From Podospora comata (lineage: Eukaryota > Ascomycota > Sordariomycetes > Sordariales > Podosporaceae), in NCBI GenBank assembly GCA_017354895.1, contig CP071498.1, positions 3,720,001-3,784,000 of the forward strand: 64,000 bases of DNA, read 5' to 3'. Each line of letters opens with the position of its first letter. Positions within the stretch are counted from its first letter, which is position 1. The notes under the pieces are model-generated. The model saw nothing but the letters and a program-made list of their open reading frames with translations. It searched no databases and had not been told where the DNA came from. The position numbers and the translations under genes were made by a program. Shown piece after piece: positions 11,329 through 21,657 of this stretch.

Positions 11329-12927
11329 TCATGGGTATTGTGTGAGCAAGGCGGTGGCGTCTGCTCGGACGGTGGGATCCAAGCATTTGGTTGCCGCAAT
11401 GTAGAGAGCGCAAGTCGGCCCGCTGTCCAAGGTGAATATTTCGCTACATCCTTTGGAGACGGGTTGGTTGGCCAAGAGGACTCCCGAGAGGCGCACCATT
11501 TCTTTGAACTGCGATGTGATCTGTTCAGTGCCGTAGTGGTCTTGAAAGCCACAAGTGTTGATGTAGGCGTGAAGCACGATAGACTGGAGAAGCAGAGACG
11601 TCGCCTGAAGATAGGATGACCCCTTTCGAGGAGAGCTTGCCGGATTGTAAAGCGGCCAAAACATGTCATTCCACCGTTCTAACATTCCAAGACACTGTGA
11701 TTGCATGGTCTTGATCCCGGGCAGAAAGTCTCCATCCGCGTATGTTGGCCCAGCCATGGCTTGGCTGAAGTACAATGTCCAGTGCTGGATCGCGTCCCAC
11801 CATCTTCTGGCCTCCCCGAGCCCGGAGAACTTGGTGGGCATGTCGTCTAGTGAAAGCCTGCTGTTGATTTCGATGGGTACTTGAACTGAGCCAGTCATGA
11901 GGCCGATAGACCAAGCAGACCATTCCATCCTCTCAAATGCTTGCAGAATCTCGTCTTCTAGTTCGAGCTGGCCCACGCTTGCTTGCCCTGAGAGCATGAG
12001 ACTGCCAAAACTGATATGATTGACGGCAGCTCCGTGGCTCCCATGCAGAATCTCAAAGCACGCAAAGAGAATGCAAGCAACAACTGCCACACGTAGAGTA
12101 GAAGCAGAGTTTGGCTCCTGTTGAAGTCGGATCAGTCGGATTGCTTGTCCGTAGTGCGTGAGGGCCGCGTTGTAGTGATAATCGTTGCCGTCCCCTCCTG
12201 AGGGCCCTGCTGGAACAATGTTTGGAAACAGCGAACAGGCAAGAGCACCAATGGCCATGAGAGCATACCGAATGGCTGGTTCAACTTGGCTTATCTGTGG
12301 GATTGTTTGGGTGAACAACTGAGAGGAGAACCAGCCTCCCCCGAGATTATTGGCCAGACTGGACCAACAGTCACAATAAAATGTCTCCCAGTGCTCGTCA
12401 AATTCATTGTTTTGGGAAGACTCCGGTGAGGAGTTTTCTCCCGCGCCATACTGGTCGCTCAGCTGCAGTGCCTCGAAATTGTCGGGAAGCCCTGAATCGC
12501 TCTTCTCAGACCGGGCTGATGGGGAAGACAGCCGCCGTCGTTTGTCGTCTCTCGGGGGCGCCAGTTCGGCTGTCTTGTACCCATCACAGAATCCTTGCCA
12601 TTTCAAGCATCGCTGGCATGCAGGCTTGGCCTCGTCGCATTTCACATGTCGTCTCCTAAAAGGCACACCGTTGTCAATATGGCGCCCATGGTGTGTTGGA
12701 ACAAACAGGCTGCCGAGTGATGACCTACTTGCCTGCAGCAGCAACTCTCAGTCAGTAATAGGCCTCTCGTTTATGCAGTATTTCGAGACTAGTGACCCAC
12801 ATGTAACACAACCGGAGCGCACTTTCGGTACGCTTGCCCTTGTGGCTCGTGGCCGGTGGTCCAGGCTGAAGACAAAAGACTGGGGACCAGAACTGTGTTG
12901 CGAGTAAGCTAGATCAGTTTCGACCAT
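11329..12927 (-). CDS. Zn2Cys6 binuclear-cluster transcription factor, apparently truncated at an in-frame TGA
   Basis: Fungal zinc-cluster regulator. Exon 1 (12927-12797) encodes MVETDLAYSQHSSG and ends in KVRSGCVTC. Exon 2 (12655-11329) resumes with RRHVKCDEAKPACQRC and LKWQGFCDGY, completing CX2CX6CX6CX2CX6C. The 141-bp intron uses a weak donor (GTCACT), so that junction is the least certain part; the total is 485 residues. A basic KRRR stretch follows the cluster, and the rest resembles the helical middle region of this family. Translation stops at 11329-11331 (TGA) right after ALLTQYP. The same frame then continues RDGFWDSRAVLGILGQ for 37 residues to a second TGA at 11215-11217. The WDS-containing motif is typical of the C terminus of these factors, so the first TGA probably sits where Arg or Trp is normal. 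Proximity to the A-T-R gene (1.8 kb) makes it a candidate but unproven regulator of it. Confidence 0.78.
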
Positions 12928-15900
12928 GCAAGCGATAGCGAGAGTTCAACCCACCCTTCTGGCACATTACTATCCCCAGTAGACCACGGAGTCTTGACCT
13001 TAAACATGCCAGTTCTCTTAGAGGAAGACATGATGGATATTCGATGATCTGGGATCGAAGAGAATGAGTAGATCTTCGGATCACCTGTCCACACACCCAA
13101 ACTCTCGATAAGGGGGGGACATCGAGTCCAATTTGAGGAAAACAGACCCAAAAGTGTACGGTGCCAAGATGGTGGCTTTGTGATTCTGAATCCAGGGTCC
13201 GGGTTACCAAGAGGTACTGCTGTGCTCGGCATGTCGGGTTGGATAAGACGAACGTCACAAACCTTGCCGCCATGAGGAGGTAAATGCGGAAGTTTGGCGG
13301 GTACGGTTGCACCACATCATCTAAGGTGTGCCAATAGCTTCCGACAATGGATGGGTATGGGACATACTTGTCGTATCAGGGGGCTGAGATAAGTCGTGAT
13401 CCTGAGCAAGATCAAAGTATATGCCAGGTACAGCCACTTTGGGTCGGAACGTGGTTGTGGATTCGGGTCGAAATACTCCACACATCGTCCCGTTTCTTGG
13501 TGCCTGTGACATGACAAGGAGTCTGGAAGCGGGGGACCGGGCTGACAGACAGTGTGGGGGGATGTTCTTTTGTTTCATACCATGGCGCCGTCACCGGTGT
13601 CTAGGTGGTCTGAACATTGACCATTCAGCTATCGCCCGGTAACTGCCATAATGCCGGTCGAGCTGTCTACCACACGGCGTCAAGCTCGAAGCCAATGACA
13701 GCACGAGTGAGAGCGAGCGTTTCCTACACCAAAGGGACACAACGAAGCGATCTGTATAATCTGCAATCAGCGCCATGTCAGCATCGAAACTCCATCACAC
13801 CCCGGGCCAATCCATACAATTACCACATGAGCGGAGGTTGTAAGGAGGCTTAGTCGCTTTAGCGGTCTTGGCCCTGCAAGTCGAGGAGCGGACGGGAAGC
13901 GGAGGTGCGGCCGCATGCATGTGTCAATAATCCGTGGTAAGATGAATGACCTCCGGGTGGTACTACCTCACATTACTGAAACGGGGTTGGTGTGAGATTG
14001 GGCTTCAAGATGGAGTCAAGAACGTCACATACCGACTGTGGTACAATGTTGGTGGGTGAGCATTTGGGACAAACACTTTGGTGGGCAAATTGCTGTAGTA
14101 AGCTGGCGCTTAACTCTGTTTGCCCTAGCGTGTGGCACCTTGGCCAGGTTATCGGGGCTAATTGTCCCTTTGAACAGACCTAAAGTCAACGTCAACTCCC
14201 GAACATCACAATACCTATTCCAAGTTGACCAACATCATGATTGCTGACTGTATCCAGGGATGTCAGGCAACGATTTACTTTCTTGCCATCAACCCGAGCG
14301 AATATACACGAACGGACTTCCCCCTTTTCACCGCCAAACATCAACACCCAAACCTGAATTGCACAATTGCATCTCCAGATGCCAAGCAATCAGATTGGGA
14401 AGTAGCAAGGGTAGAAAACCATGTGAGTTGATTGGTCAAGCAACGATCCCATTGAACACACTCTGCCTTGCTGACAGCCTAAGCTGGGAATCTATCTTAT
14501 TATTGCCCTCATTCAGCTCACATTTTGTTGCACGGTACTGACATCACAGAGTTCAAAAAGAGTAACCCGTATCCGACCCGGACATCTCCTCCTACAATCC
14601 AACAACTCAAGTGCTCAACTTATCTCAAGTACATGTCAGACTTCTTAGGCAACGACAAAACCAACTTCTGGCGAGATTAACGCCGCTGACGGTCAAATGT
14701 TTGGAACTCGAGCCGCAAACTTTATTTTCTTCCCGGAATGATATCCAATCGGTTGCCGCTGTCGTGCTAATTAAGTCTTGGGGCGGGCCGAGGTCCAAAT
14801 GTTACCTTGACTAACCTTACCATCTTCACGACGTTTTAGGGGAATCGACATTGCCAGCTTCATCTCGCGCGACTCTATAGGATGGCCATGTCAGCAGAAT
14901 TCCACGAAAGGTTGTTGCCTGCTCATCACGAAGTCATCGACAGACACAAAACACAAAAACTGTCCTCCTACCTACTTCGGCATGGAATCCAAGATTACTG
15001 TCATGCTAATTGCTAATCAAATTCTCCAGCTTGGGCAATGTGCACATATCGAATATTGGTTCATTCTATGAGAAAGACCTATGCATTGGTTCTTTTTTGC
15101 TACCATTGGCGTTGGGTAGGAACTCGACCCTTGCATCAGCCCATGAAAATCGCTAGCTCATGAAAACACAGCCCCCTTCACCCCACATCGCCCACAACAC
15201 CAACACCACCAACCTTCACTTTTATGTATCAATGGGAAATCTCAAGAAGCACTGGCCCGTCGAATTCCATCCCCGTCTCATGTTGGGTCCGGTTCCACTC
15301 GCGCGTGCGGCGAGGCAGACCAGGGGGCATTCTTCCCGGCTGACTTGCATTGTCACCAAACCCCACCGCTGCCACTGTGCAACGGAACCCCTTACCCAGA
15401 AGCGTCCCTCGTAACGGAATCCGAAGGGAGGTTGCCGCGTTGTTCACACGATTTACCCGCGGCAGATATTATTCCTCTTGCTGAATCATCAGTCCCCATG
15501 CATAGTCAAACAATCAAGCTTTCTGTGTAACGACAGGGGGGTGGTTGCTTATGAAATCTCATTCTCTTGGTAAGTGAGGGCACTCCTACTGCCTCCCAGC
15601 GCAGCTTGAACTACCTACCCAGACATAACCTAAGTCTACAAAAGGCCACGCGTCAAAGAGTCATGTTATCATATCGACAGAAGTCCGCGGCCAGATACCA
15701 AGGATTCGTGCATATGGATGTACATAACTGTGTCACCTCGGCAATGGCAAAGCCACAATGGGGTTGCGCCAACAACGCTACCCTCTAAGCAAAATCAAAA
15801 AGATCAAGTATCATGACGGAAAGGCGGGCTCAGCTCCGTCTATCAAGCTCACGATCAGTGAGCCGTAAGAGGAAGGTTGACAAAAAATCCTTCATTACCT

Positions 15901-16221
15901 CAGCTACCTTACTTCTGACCAACTTGAAAAGTCTTGAAATATTTCACTGCTAGGGATTGACTGACCAAGGCAGTGCTGCAATCTACCTAGCCAACCTATC
16001 AAGCAAGTAAACTCCCTGTTGGAGGCCTCCCATGGTTTAGCCAGCTCTCCTGAACCACAAACTTCCGATGAAAATATGCACCAGGTGTACTGGCAAGACA
16101 CAATAATGCTATGAAGAGACCAGTATTACAGTGAGAATGTTCATCATGCCAAAAAAAAACATTTTAATTCTCAGTTCTAGACTAAGCTCATTCATCTATA
16201 CATCAAGCCTCACCTGTCAAT
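12928..16221. other. Gene-poor stretch of about 3.3 kb
   Basis: No gene, RNA or repeat could be supported on either strand. The longest frames are under 140 codons, overlap one another and show no family motif. G+C appears lower by eye than in the flanking genes. I saw no long direct or inverted repeats and no transposase-like frame, so any relic element here would have to be heavily degraded. Confidence 0.5.
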
Positions 16222-17073
16222 TTACAATACTTCCTGACCCAAAACTCTGTCCAGGGGGACGGAAGCCCCATCTCTAACCTTATCACCGGCCTTGTAAATC
16301 AGTTCAGCGATCAAATACCAGAAACCGTCATGAGCATCCGGCCTTTTCTGACAAGTCTGTAGGCCCCCTCGCCCATGACAGCTCGGACACAAAGCCAGAA
16401 GCATAACGAGTGCAAGACAGGCGAGATACCTCCTCCTCCAGAGAGCCTCTTTCATGAACTCACGCTGGTGGTCGAAAATAATCCAGACAAGGCTCCCAAC
16501 ATGCCAAACAACCGGGACGACCCTGCGGGCAGTCCAGAGTACCAGGCAGGCTGCCGCCCAGATCTTTCAAAAGTATCAAAGGTTGGACGCGATGATGATG
16601 GCGGTGCTCTGGACGATTCCAGCGGGCACAAGAAAATACGTGATGGAATACACACCCAGGTAGATCAGCACCGCGGTGAAAAGAACCTCCCATCCGCACT
16701 TGTTAGCACTAAACTCATAGAACGAGCATCCCCACTGCCGTGTGTTGACTTCATTGTCCCAGGTGGCTCTGGGGGGCACGTATAACCTGCCGAGACTGGC
16801 TCCGTTCAACCCGAGGAATGGGACCTGCAGCCAGTACAGGACGAACCAAAACACGTCGGGGATGCACAGGGAGAGGATGAGAAAGGTGACGAGTCCGGTA
16901 AGGGTGTGGATCCTGATGTAGTCTCACAAGCGGATCCAGTAATCGCGAGGGTATATTTCCACGTAGTAGCGAGCTAGATCGAAGTTGTCGGCGTTGACTA
17001 TGGTGTCCATGTTAATATCGGGCAGGCGCCCGCGCTCACGCTGGGCTACATCCAGGTGTCTTAGGTTGTCCAT
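16222..17073 (-). pseudogene. Membrane-protein frame interrupted by three in-frame TGA codons
   Basis: From an ATG at 17073 (MDNLRHLDVAQRERGR) to a TAA at 16222 the same minus-strand frame runs 284 codons with only three stops, all TGA, at codons 50 (16924-16926), 166 (16576-16578) and 169 (16567-16569). There is no frameshift. Read through the stops, the product would have about four hydrophobic segments (near 58-88, 130-163, 170-198 and 218-235), hence a polytopic membrane protein. Tryptophan and arginine are frequent and typical of real protein. Each TGA is one C-to-T step from CGA (Arg) or one G-to-A step from TGG (Trp). No GT-AG pair I tested removes the first stop in frame. I do not recognise the family. 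Recent pseudogene, readthrough or RNA-edited gene are the options. Confidence 0.6.
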
Positions 17074-17713
17074 TTTGGTGGATTGCTTTTTGACTTGAAT
17101 GAATAGAAATTATGTCGGGGCGTTGATTGGGTGGATGAAGACTTCCGGCGCCTTGTAATGGAAACAATCATAAGCCTGCTGAAAAATGTAAATGAATAAA
17201 AAAGAAGGATTCTGTGACGTGATTAGCATGTTTTCACAGGTAAAGGGGAGTTACTTGATGAAGAAAAAAAGGCGGAATGAAAAAGAGAAGGAAGAAAACC
17301 ATGGCTAGTTCGATAATGGCTTGCAACCCCGATAGTTAAGAGAAAATACTAGAACGGTGCATGCTATGGATTGTTCGGGCAGTGGATGAGGACTCGCTTT
17401 GTCACAGGACCACATGTGCAATCTTTGTTGACTATTTTGGGAAGAGTCTTTCTTGGCGTGGATCTGTCCTTTGACAGATTTAAACAAGGCATTCTTGATG
17501 ACAGCCACGTGCTTCTAACAATAGTTGCTTAAGAACAGGAGGGAAGGAGGTTATCAGTTGTAGCTGGTCAGGGACCCACGTGACGGGTCACATGCTCGTT
17601 CTGAGCCATGCTGGAGTGGATTCACAACTCAAGTCACTTTTTACCAGAAACCAACCTATGCCAACACTGAGTCACGTGCACACACCAGGAAAGAGCCCCA
17701 AATCCCACACGGA
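17074..17713. other. Intergenic, AT-rich
   Basis: Locally A+T-rich spacer between the broken membrane-protein frame and the Rieske gene. No gene seen. Confidence 0.5.
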
Positions 17714-18301
17714 ATGAACTTTTTATCTGCTTTCCGAGCTCCTACTAGGCCAGAAGCTCAATGGTTCAAGGTGGGCCTTGCCTCGTTATTTCCCGATCTT
17801 GGCGTTGACGAGGAAGACACCCACACCTTGGCGCACACTCGAACATGCAACACCGACACAGCACCAGGATGCAAAGTCTTCCATATACCAAAAGATGATC
17901 CTTCCTCTGGAAATGAAGTTCCAATCCCGGAGAATGAAGCCGCTGGCGACATGACAGACCAGGTCTTGGTTTTCAAACGGAAGGGAACCTTCCATGCTAT
18001 CGACCATGTAAGTAGTGGCCACTCTCAAGATTGTATCAGTTCTCTAACCGAGACACTGTAGCAATGTCCACATTCATCCTTCCCGCTTTCTCAAGGCCTG
18101 CCCTTTGATATTGAAGACTTTGGCATTGTCTTGAGTGCGGGAATCACCTGCCCAAAGCATGGCTGGTCCTTCGACCTGTTCTCTGGAAGGGCAGACAGGG
18201 GGAACTACAAGCTCAAGGTCTGGGAGGTACAACTACGAGATGCCGCCAACGATGCCTCGGACAAAGAAGTATGGGTGAGAAGAAAGCAGAGGATCGGGTA
18301 A
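17714..18301 (+). CDS. Small Rieske [2Fe-2S] domain protein
   Basis: Exons 17714-18007 and 18062-18301 with a 54-bp GTAAGT intron give 177 residues. The Rieske ligands are Cys100 and His102 in QCPHSSFPLSQG and Cys128 and His131 in TCPKHGWSFDL, the CXH-X25-CXXH arrangement that binds a 2Fe-2S centre. The protein is essentially one Rieske domain (about 78-160) after an N-terminal stretch of about 75 residues. No oxygenase catalytic domain, signal peptide or membrane segment is visible, so it is likely a stand-alone ferredoxin-like electron carrier. The partner is unknown. The intron falls immediately before the first cysteine motif. It is the only apparently intact gene between 11 and 21 kb. 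Confidence 0.88.
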
Positions 18302-18727
18302 TACAATGCCGTGTGGTCGATCACAATGCCCGCCTCGAGGATGAGTGGGAGAGTACTCAGAAATTGAGGGCTGACAAAAATAACACACGGTTTCTTTGTG
18401 CCAACAACAGCCCGTAGATGGCTGGCTGGCAAAACGAGCTGCCGCCAACCAACGAAACAAAGAAGGCCGAGTCTTTGAACTCGGTATAAATCAGAACAAC
18501 AACCCCTGCCAACTTGTTCAGAAAAGACTGTAGACCAAGAGACTCACTCACTCAAGCACCAACGCTTCCGCGTCTTTCATTCTATTTCATTTGTTACTAC
18601 ACCCTATCGTTCCATCCACAATCTCCTGGTGAGAGCAGCCGTTGCTGTCTATTACACTCTTCCCTGACATTTTATCAATCGCTCTTCCCCATCGTTACCA
18701 CCAATCTTCGACTACCTAAACAACAAA
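18302..18727. other. Intergenic, Rieske 3' region and leader of repeat-rich gene
   Basis: No gene supported. The right end is C/T-rich and looks like a fungal 5' leader. Confidence 0.45.
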
Positions 18728-21295
18728 ATGGCCCCCAAGAGAAATAACAACATGGCCCCCAAGGCCCCCAAGGCTCCAAAAAACCACAAAACCACCTCCA
18801 AGGTCAAGAAGTTGCAGGCACCTATCACTACCCGTGTGACACGCTCTAGGGCCCGTGAGTCTGGGGAGGAGTTGGTCTCTCTTGACATGTATGCATCGAC
18901 TCGAACCCGAAGAAAGACAACTAAAACCACTGTCACTAACCCAACGGTCACTAACCCAACGGTTAATAACCCTACGGTTGACACCCCTACGGTTAACAGC
19001 ACCGCGGTTACCAACACCACGGTTACCACTGAGATCAAGGTAACACCGTCAAAGGCGCCAGGCACAGAAGAGATCAAACTGAATCCACCCACCAAGAGAA
19101 AGACGTCCACCGAAACACCTCGTGACTTGGAATCGCCTCCTAGAAAATTGGCGAGGAATGGCCGCGCACCAAAGTCGCCTTCTAGTCCTAAGAAAACGCC
19201 CACCGAGAAACAGGTGGGTCAACCCCCGGTTACTCAGAAAGAGCCCCCAGTTTCCCAGCCAGTGCCCCCTGTTACTCAAAAAGCGCCCCCGGTTCCTCAG
19301 ACACCACCCCCGGTTACTCAGACAGAGGTCCCGGCTACTCAGACAGAGAAAGTAACCCAGGCAGACCCGAACTCTTCTACCAGCAGCAGTGGCATTGGTT
19401 CTGTCAGCGTTGGCAGCTCCAACTTTGCAAGCCCCGCGGGAAGCGAGAAAAGTGACAGCATCGGTGGCATCAGTTCTCTCAACGGTGGCTCTAACTCTAA
19501 GAAGAACCCCAGCTCTCCCGGTTCTCCCGACAAGCCTCCTATTGATTCTGGGTCCGACCCTAACCCTCGGAATCTTGACCGGGCCCCTTTCCCAGCTCAT
19601 ACTAATGGTTTCCTTACTGCTCTCGTTTCCCTGCTCGAGATTGCTGACAATGTTCGCGGCTTGAAGCAGACAATTGATGAAACGCCTGGGGTGTCTCCTA
19701 ACTGGGCCGACCCCGAGCGGTATCCCACTACTCCTCATCCACTGAATCAAGCCTCTACAGGTTCTAGTAGGTCTCGTGATTTTCATCATCATCATTCTCT
19801 ACCAAGCAACGTGATGCAGAGAAGCAGTTAGCTAAAACAATAGATATTGGTTCTTCAATGCGCAATGAAGCGTCTTTTGACAAATCCCCTCGTCCCACAT
19901 CTCGCTCTGTGAAGAAGTCGTCGTCGTCGTGGTCCAAAAGCAAGTCCAGCCTTCCTGTAACTTCTAACAACCACCACCACCGTGATGCCACACGCCCTAT
20001 CAGAGCTTCGGTCGCTCGCGTCTACGAGACCGACTCTTCAGCAACACCCACACCACACCCACCACCATTAAAACCCGGCGTCTTCAAAAGGGCCTCCCCA
20101 TCTTCAACAGAAATACATCCTTCCCATCGGGACCGGTACACCGGCCGTAGGAGACAGTCGCCCTCGCCAGAATTGACAACCCCCCGACGAGGAAGTTACC
20201 TCTTCTTCTTCCTCCTCATCGGACAGCCAACCCCCCTCTGCACCCCAACCCAAACCCAAACCCAAACCCCCTCAACGTCAACTCACCCGCGAAACCCACT
20301 CCAGAATCCAACCGAAGGCAATACTCCGCCCAAACCGGATCAAAACCCCCTCCCCGCATCACCGTCGAAAATCTCCCCCGGGAGCCTGTCATGTCAACAG
20401 TGGTTAACTCGCGCACCCCGCTCCCAATCTCGAAGCCAGAGCCTGTCAGGGAAAGGATCATCCACGTGAACCTTACCCCTAGGTTTCAGAGTTTAAAGTC
20501 ACGGGTGCAGTTCCTGATCAAGAATGAGGGCGGGCAGAGGAGAGCGAGGACTGAACTGAGGTATCAGTTGGGTCGGGTGCAGATTCATAGCCCGGAGGGC
20601 GGTGTTGGAGGAGGAGCGGAGGGTTAGGAGGGAGGTGAGGGAGGGGGGGTAATAGCTCGGATGTTGAGATGGGGGAGAGAGGTGAGGAGACGGGTGACGA
20701 GACAGATGGAGAGGATAGTCAGGATGAGGGCGGCAGCCCAGAGACCGGCACAGGGGGTAATAAGGACGATAAGCCGGAGCCAACGCCGGTGCTGGATGCA
20801 TTCGGGGTTCTAAGGCGTAAGGACAGCAGCGACTCTGATGTTTCTATGAGCGATCTGCCGTCTCCTCGACGAATTGCAGTGTCGACTTTTCGGTCGACGG
20901 CGAGGTTACCATTTCGGACGCCTCATACGAGGACTCGAACGAGACTAGGGTTTCACAGCAGTCCGAACATCTCAGCAATCCTGAGACCCCGAAGCGTCCT
21001 GAGACCCCTAAGCTGCCCGAGAAATCGAGCGATACCCAGAACCCCAAGCACCCTGAGACCTCTACACCTACTACTATTCCCAGCCGCCTTGAGAAACCCG
21101 TCGACCTTGAAAACTCGAAGCCCCCAGAGCCCACTGCGCTCCCTGACACTCATCCGCCCCCCGAGCCTACTACAACCCCCAAGCCTACCATACCCCCTCA
21201 GGGTTCCGGACTTCAACTTACGAGATAAGTTGGCAAATAACCCCGACTTCGACGAACGGCTATCTCTTATTGGTCTCGACATCATTTACGACTAG
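18728..21295 (+). pseudogene. Repeat-rich, low-complexity protein gene with multiple frame changes
   Basis: Starts cleanly at ATG 18728 (MAPKRNNNMAPKAPKAPKN) and runs 367 codons to 19831. It has short repeats: a VTNPT-type unit near residues 70-100 and a PPVTQ-type unit near 165-215. The coding signal then jumps frame several times. KQLAKTIDIGSSMRNEA lies in frame 1 from about 19800. DEEVTSSSSSSSDSQ lies in frame 2 from 20186. NVNSPAKPTPESNRRQ and the following EPVRERIIHVNLTP lie in frame 0 (20265-20610). EEERRVRREVRE lies in frame 1 near 20610-20645. NSSDVEMGERGEE lies in frame 2. An NPETPK repeat lies in frame 1 (20881-21228), and RDKLANNPDFDERLSLIGL lies in frame 2 to a stop at 21295. The first jump could be an intron. 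Most others sit at C or G runs. Disordered, nucleus-like composition; no family recognised. Confidence 0.6.
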
Positions 21296-21657
21296 GTTGA
21301 ACCAGGCAAAGACACCAGGTACGCCACTGTAGCTTTGGCGAATCTTTGCTTACCTAAAGGATGGGGCATGAGGATAGTGTACTAGGATGACGTGTTTTAG
21401 ATAGGGCAAGATAGCTACCATTTGATCAAAGAACACACATTGTCCCGAGAGGCCGTTCAACTTGCTGTGACAGCAAATAGGCCGAAGCCTGGCCCACTGC
21501 TTATTACACCATACTTTGACATGTATACCACACAAATAAACCAACAATGAACCACCAATATACTTTAACCCAAACACCATGCCCGCCTGCCATGCTTTAT
21601 GAGACAAAAAAGAGAAGAAAGCGGAGGGTATATCACAACACCAAAATACCACTGCAA

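Noticed and set aside
11028-11669. 213-codon minus-strand frame overlapping the Zn2Cys6 gene end, first taken as a frameshifted C terminus
   Set aside because: The original frame after the TGA gives the family-like RDGFWDS motif, so a simple nonsense codon explains the region better than a frameshift.
12909-13315. Two overlapping minus-strand frames of 107 and 133 codons
   Set aside because: Cysteine- and leucine-rich in an ordinary intergenic way, overlapping each other, no motif.
12928-16221. Possible degraded transposon
   Set aside because: No terminal repeats, target-site duplication or transposase/RT-like frame seen by eye.
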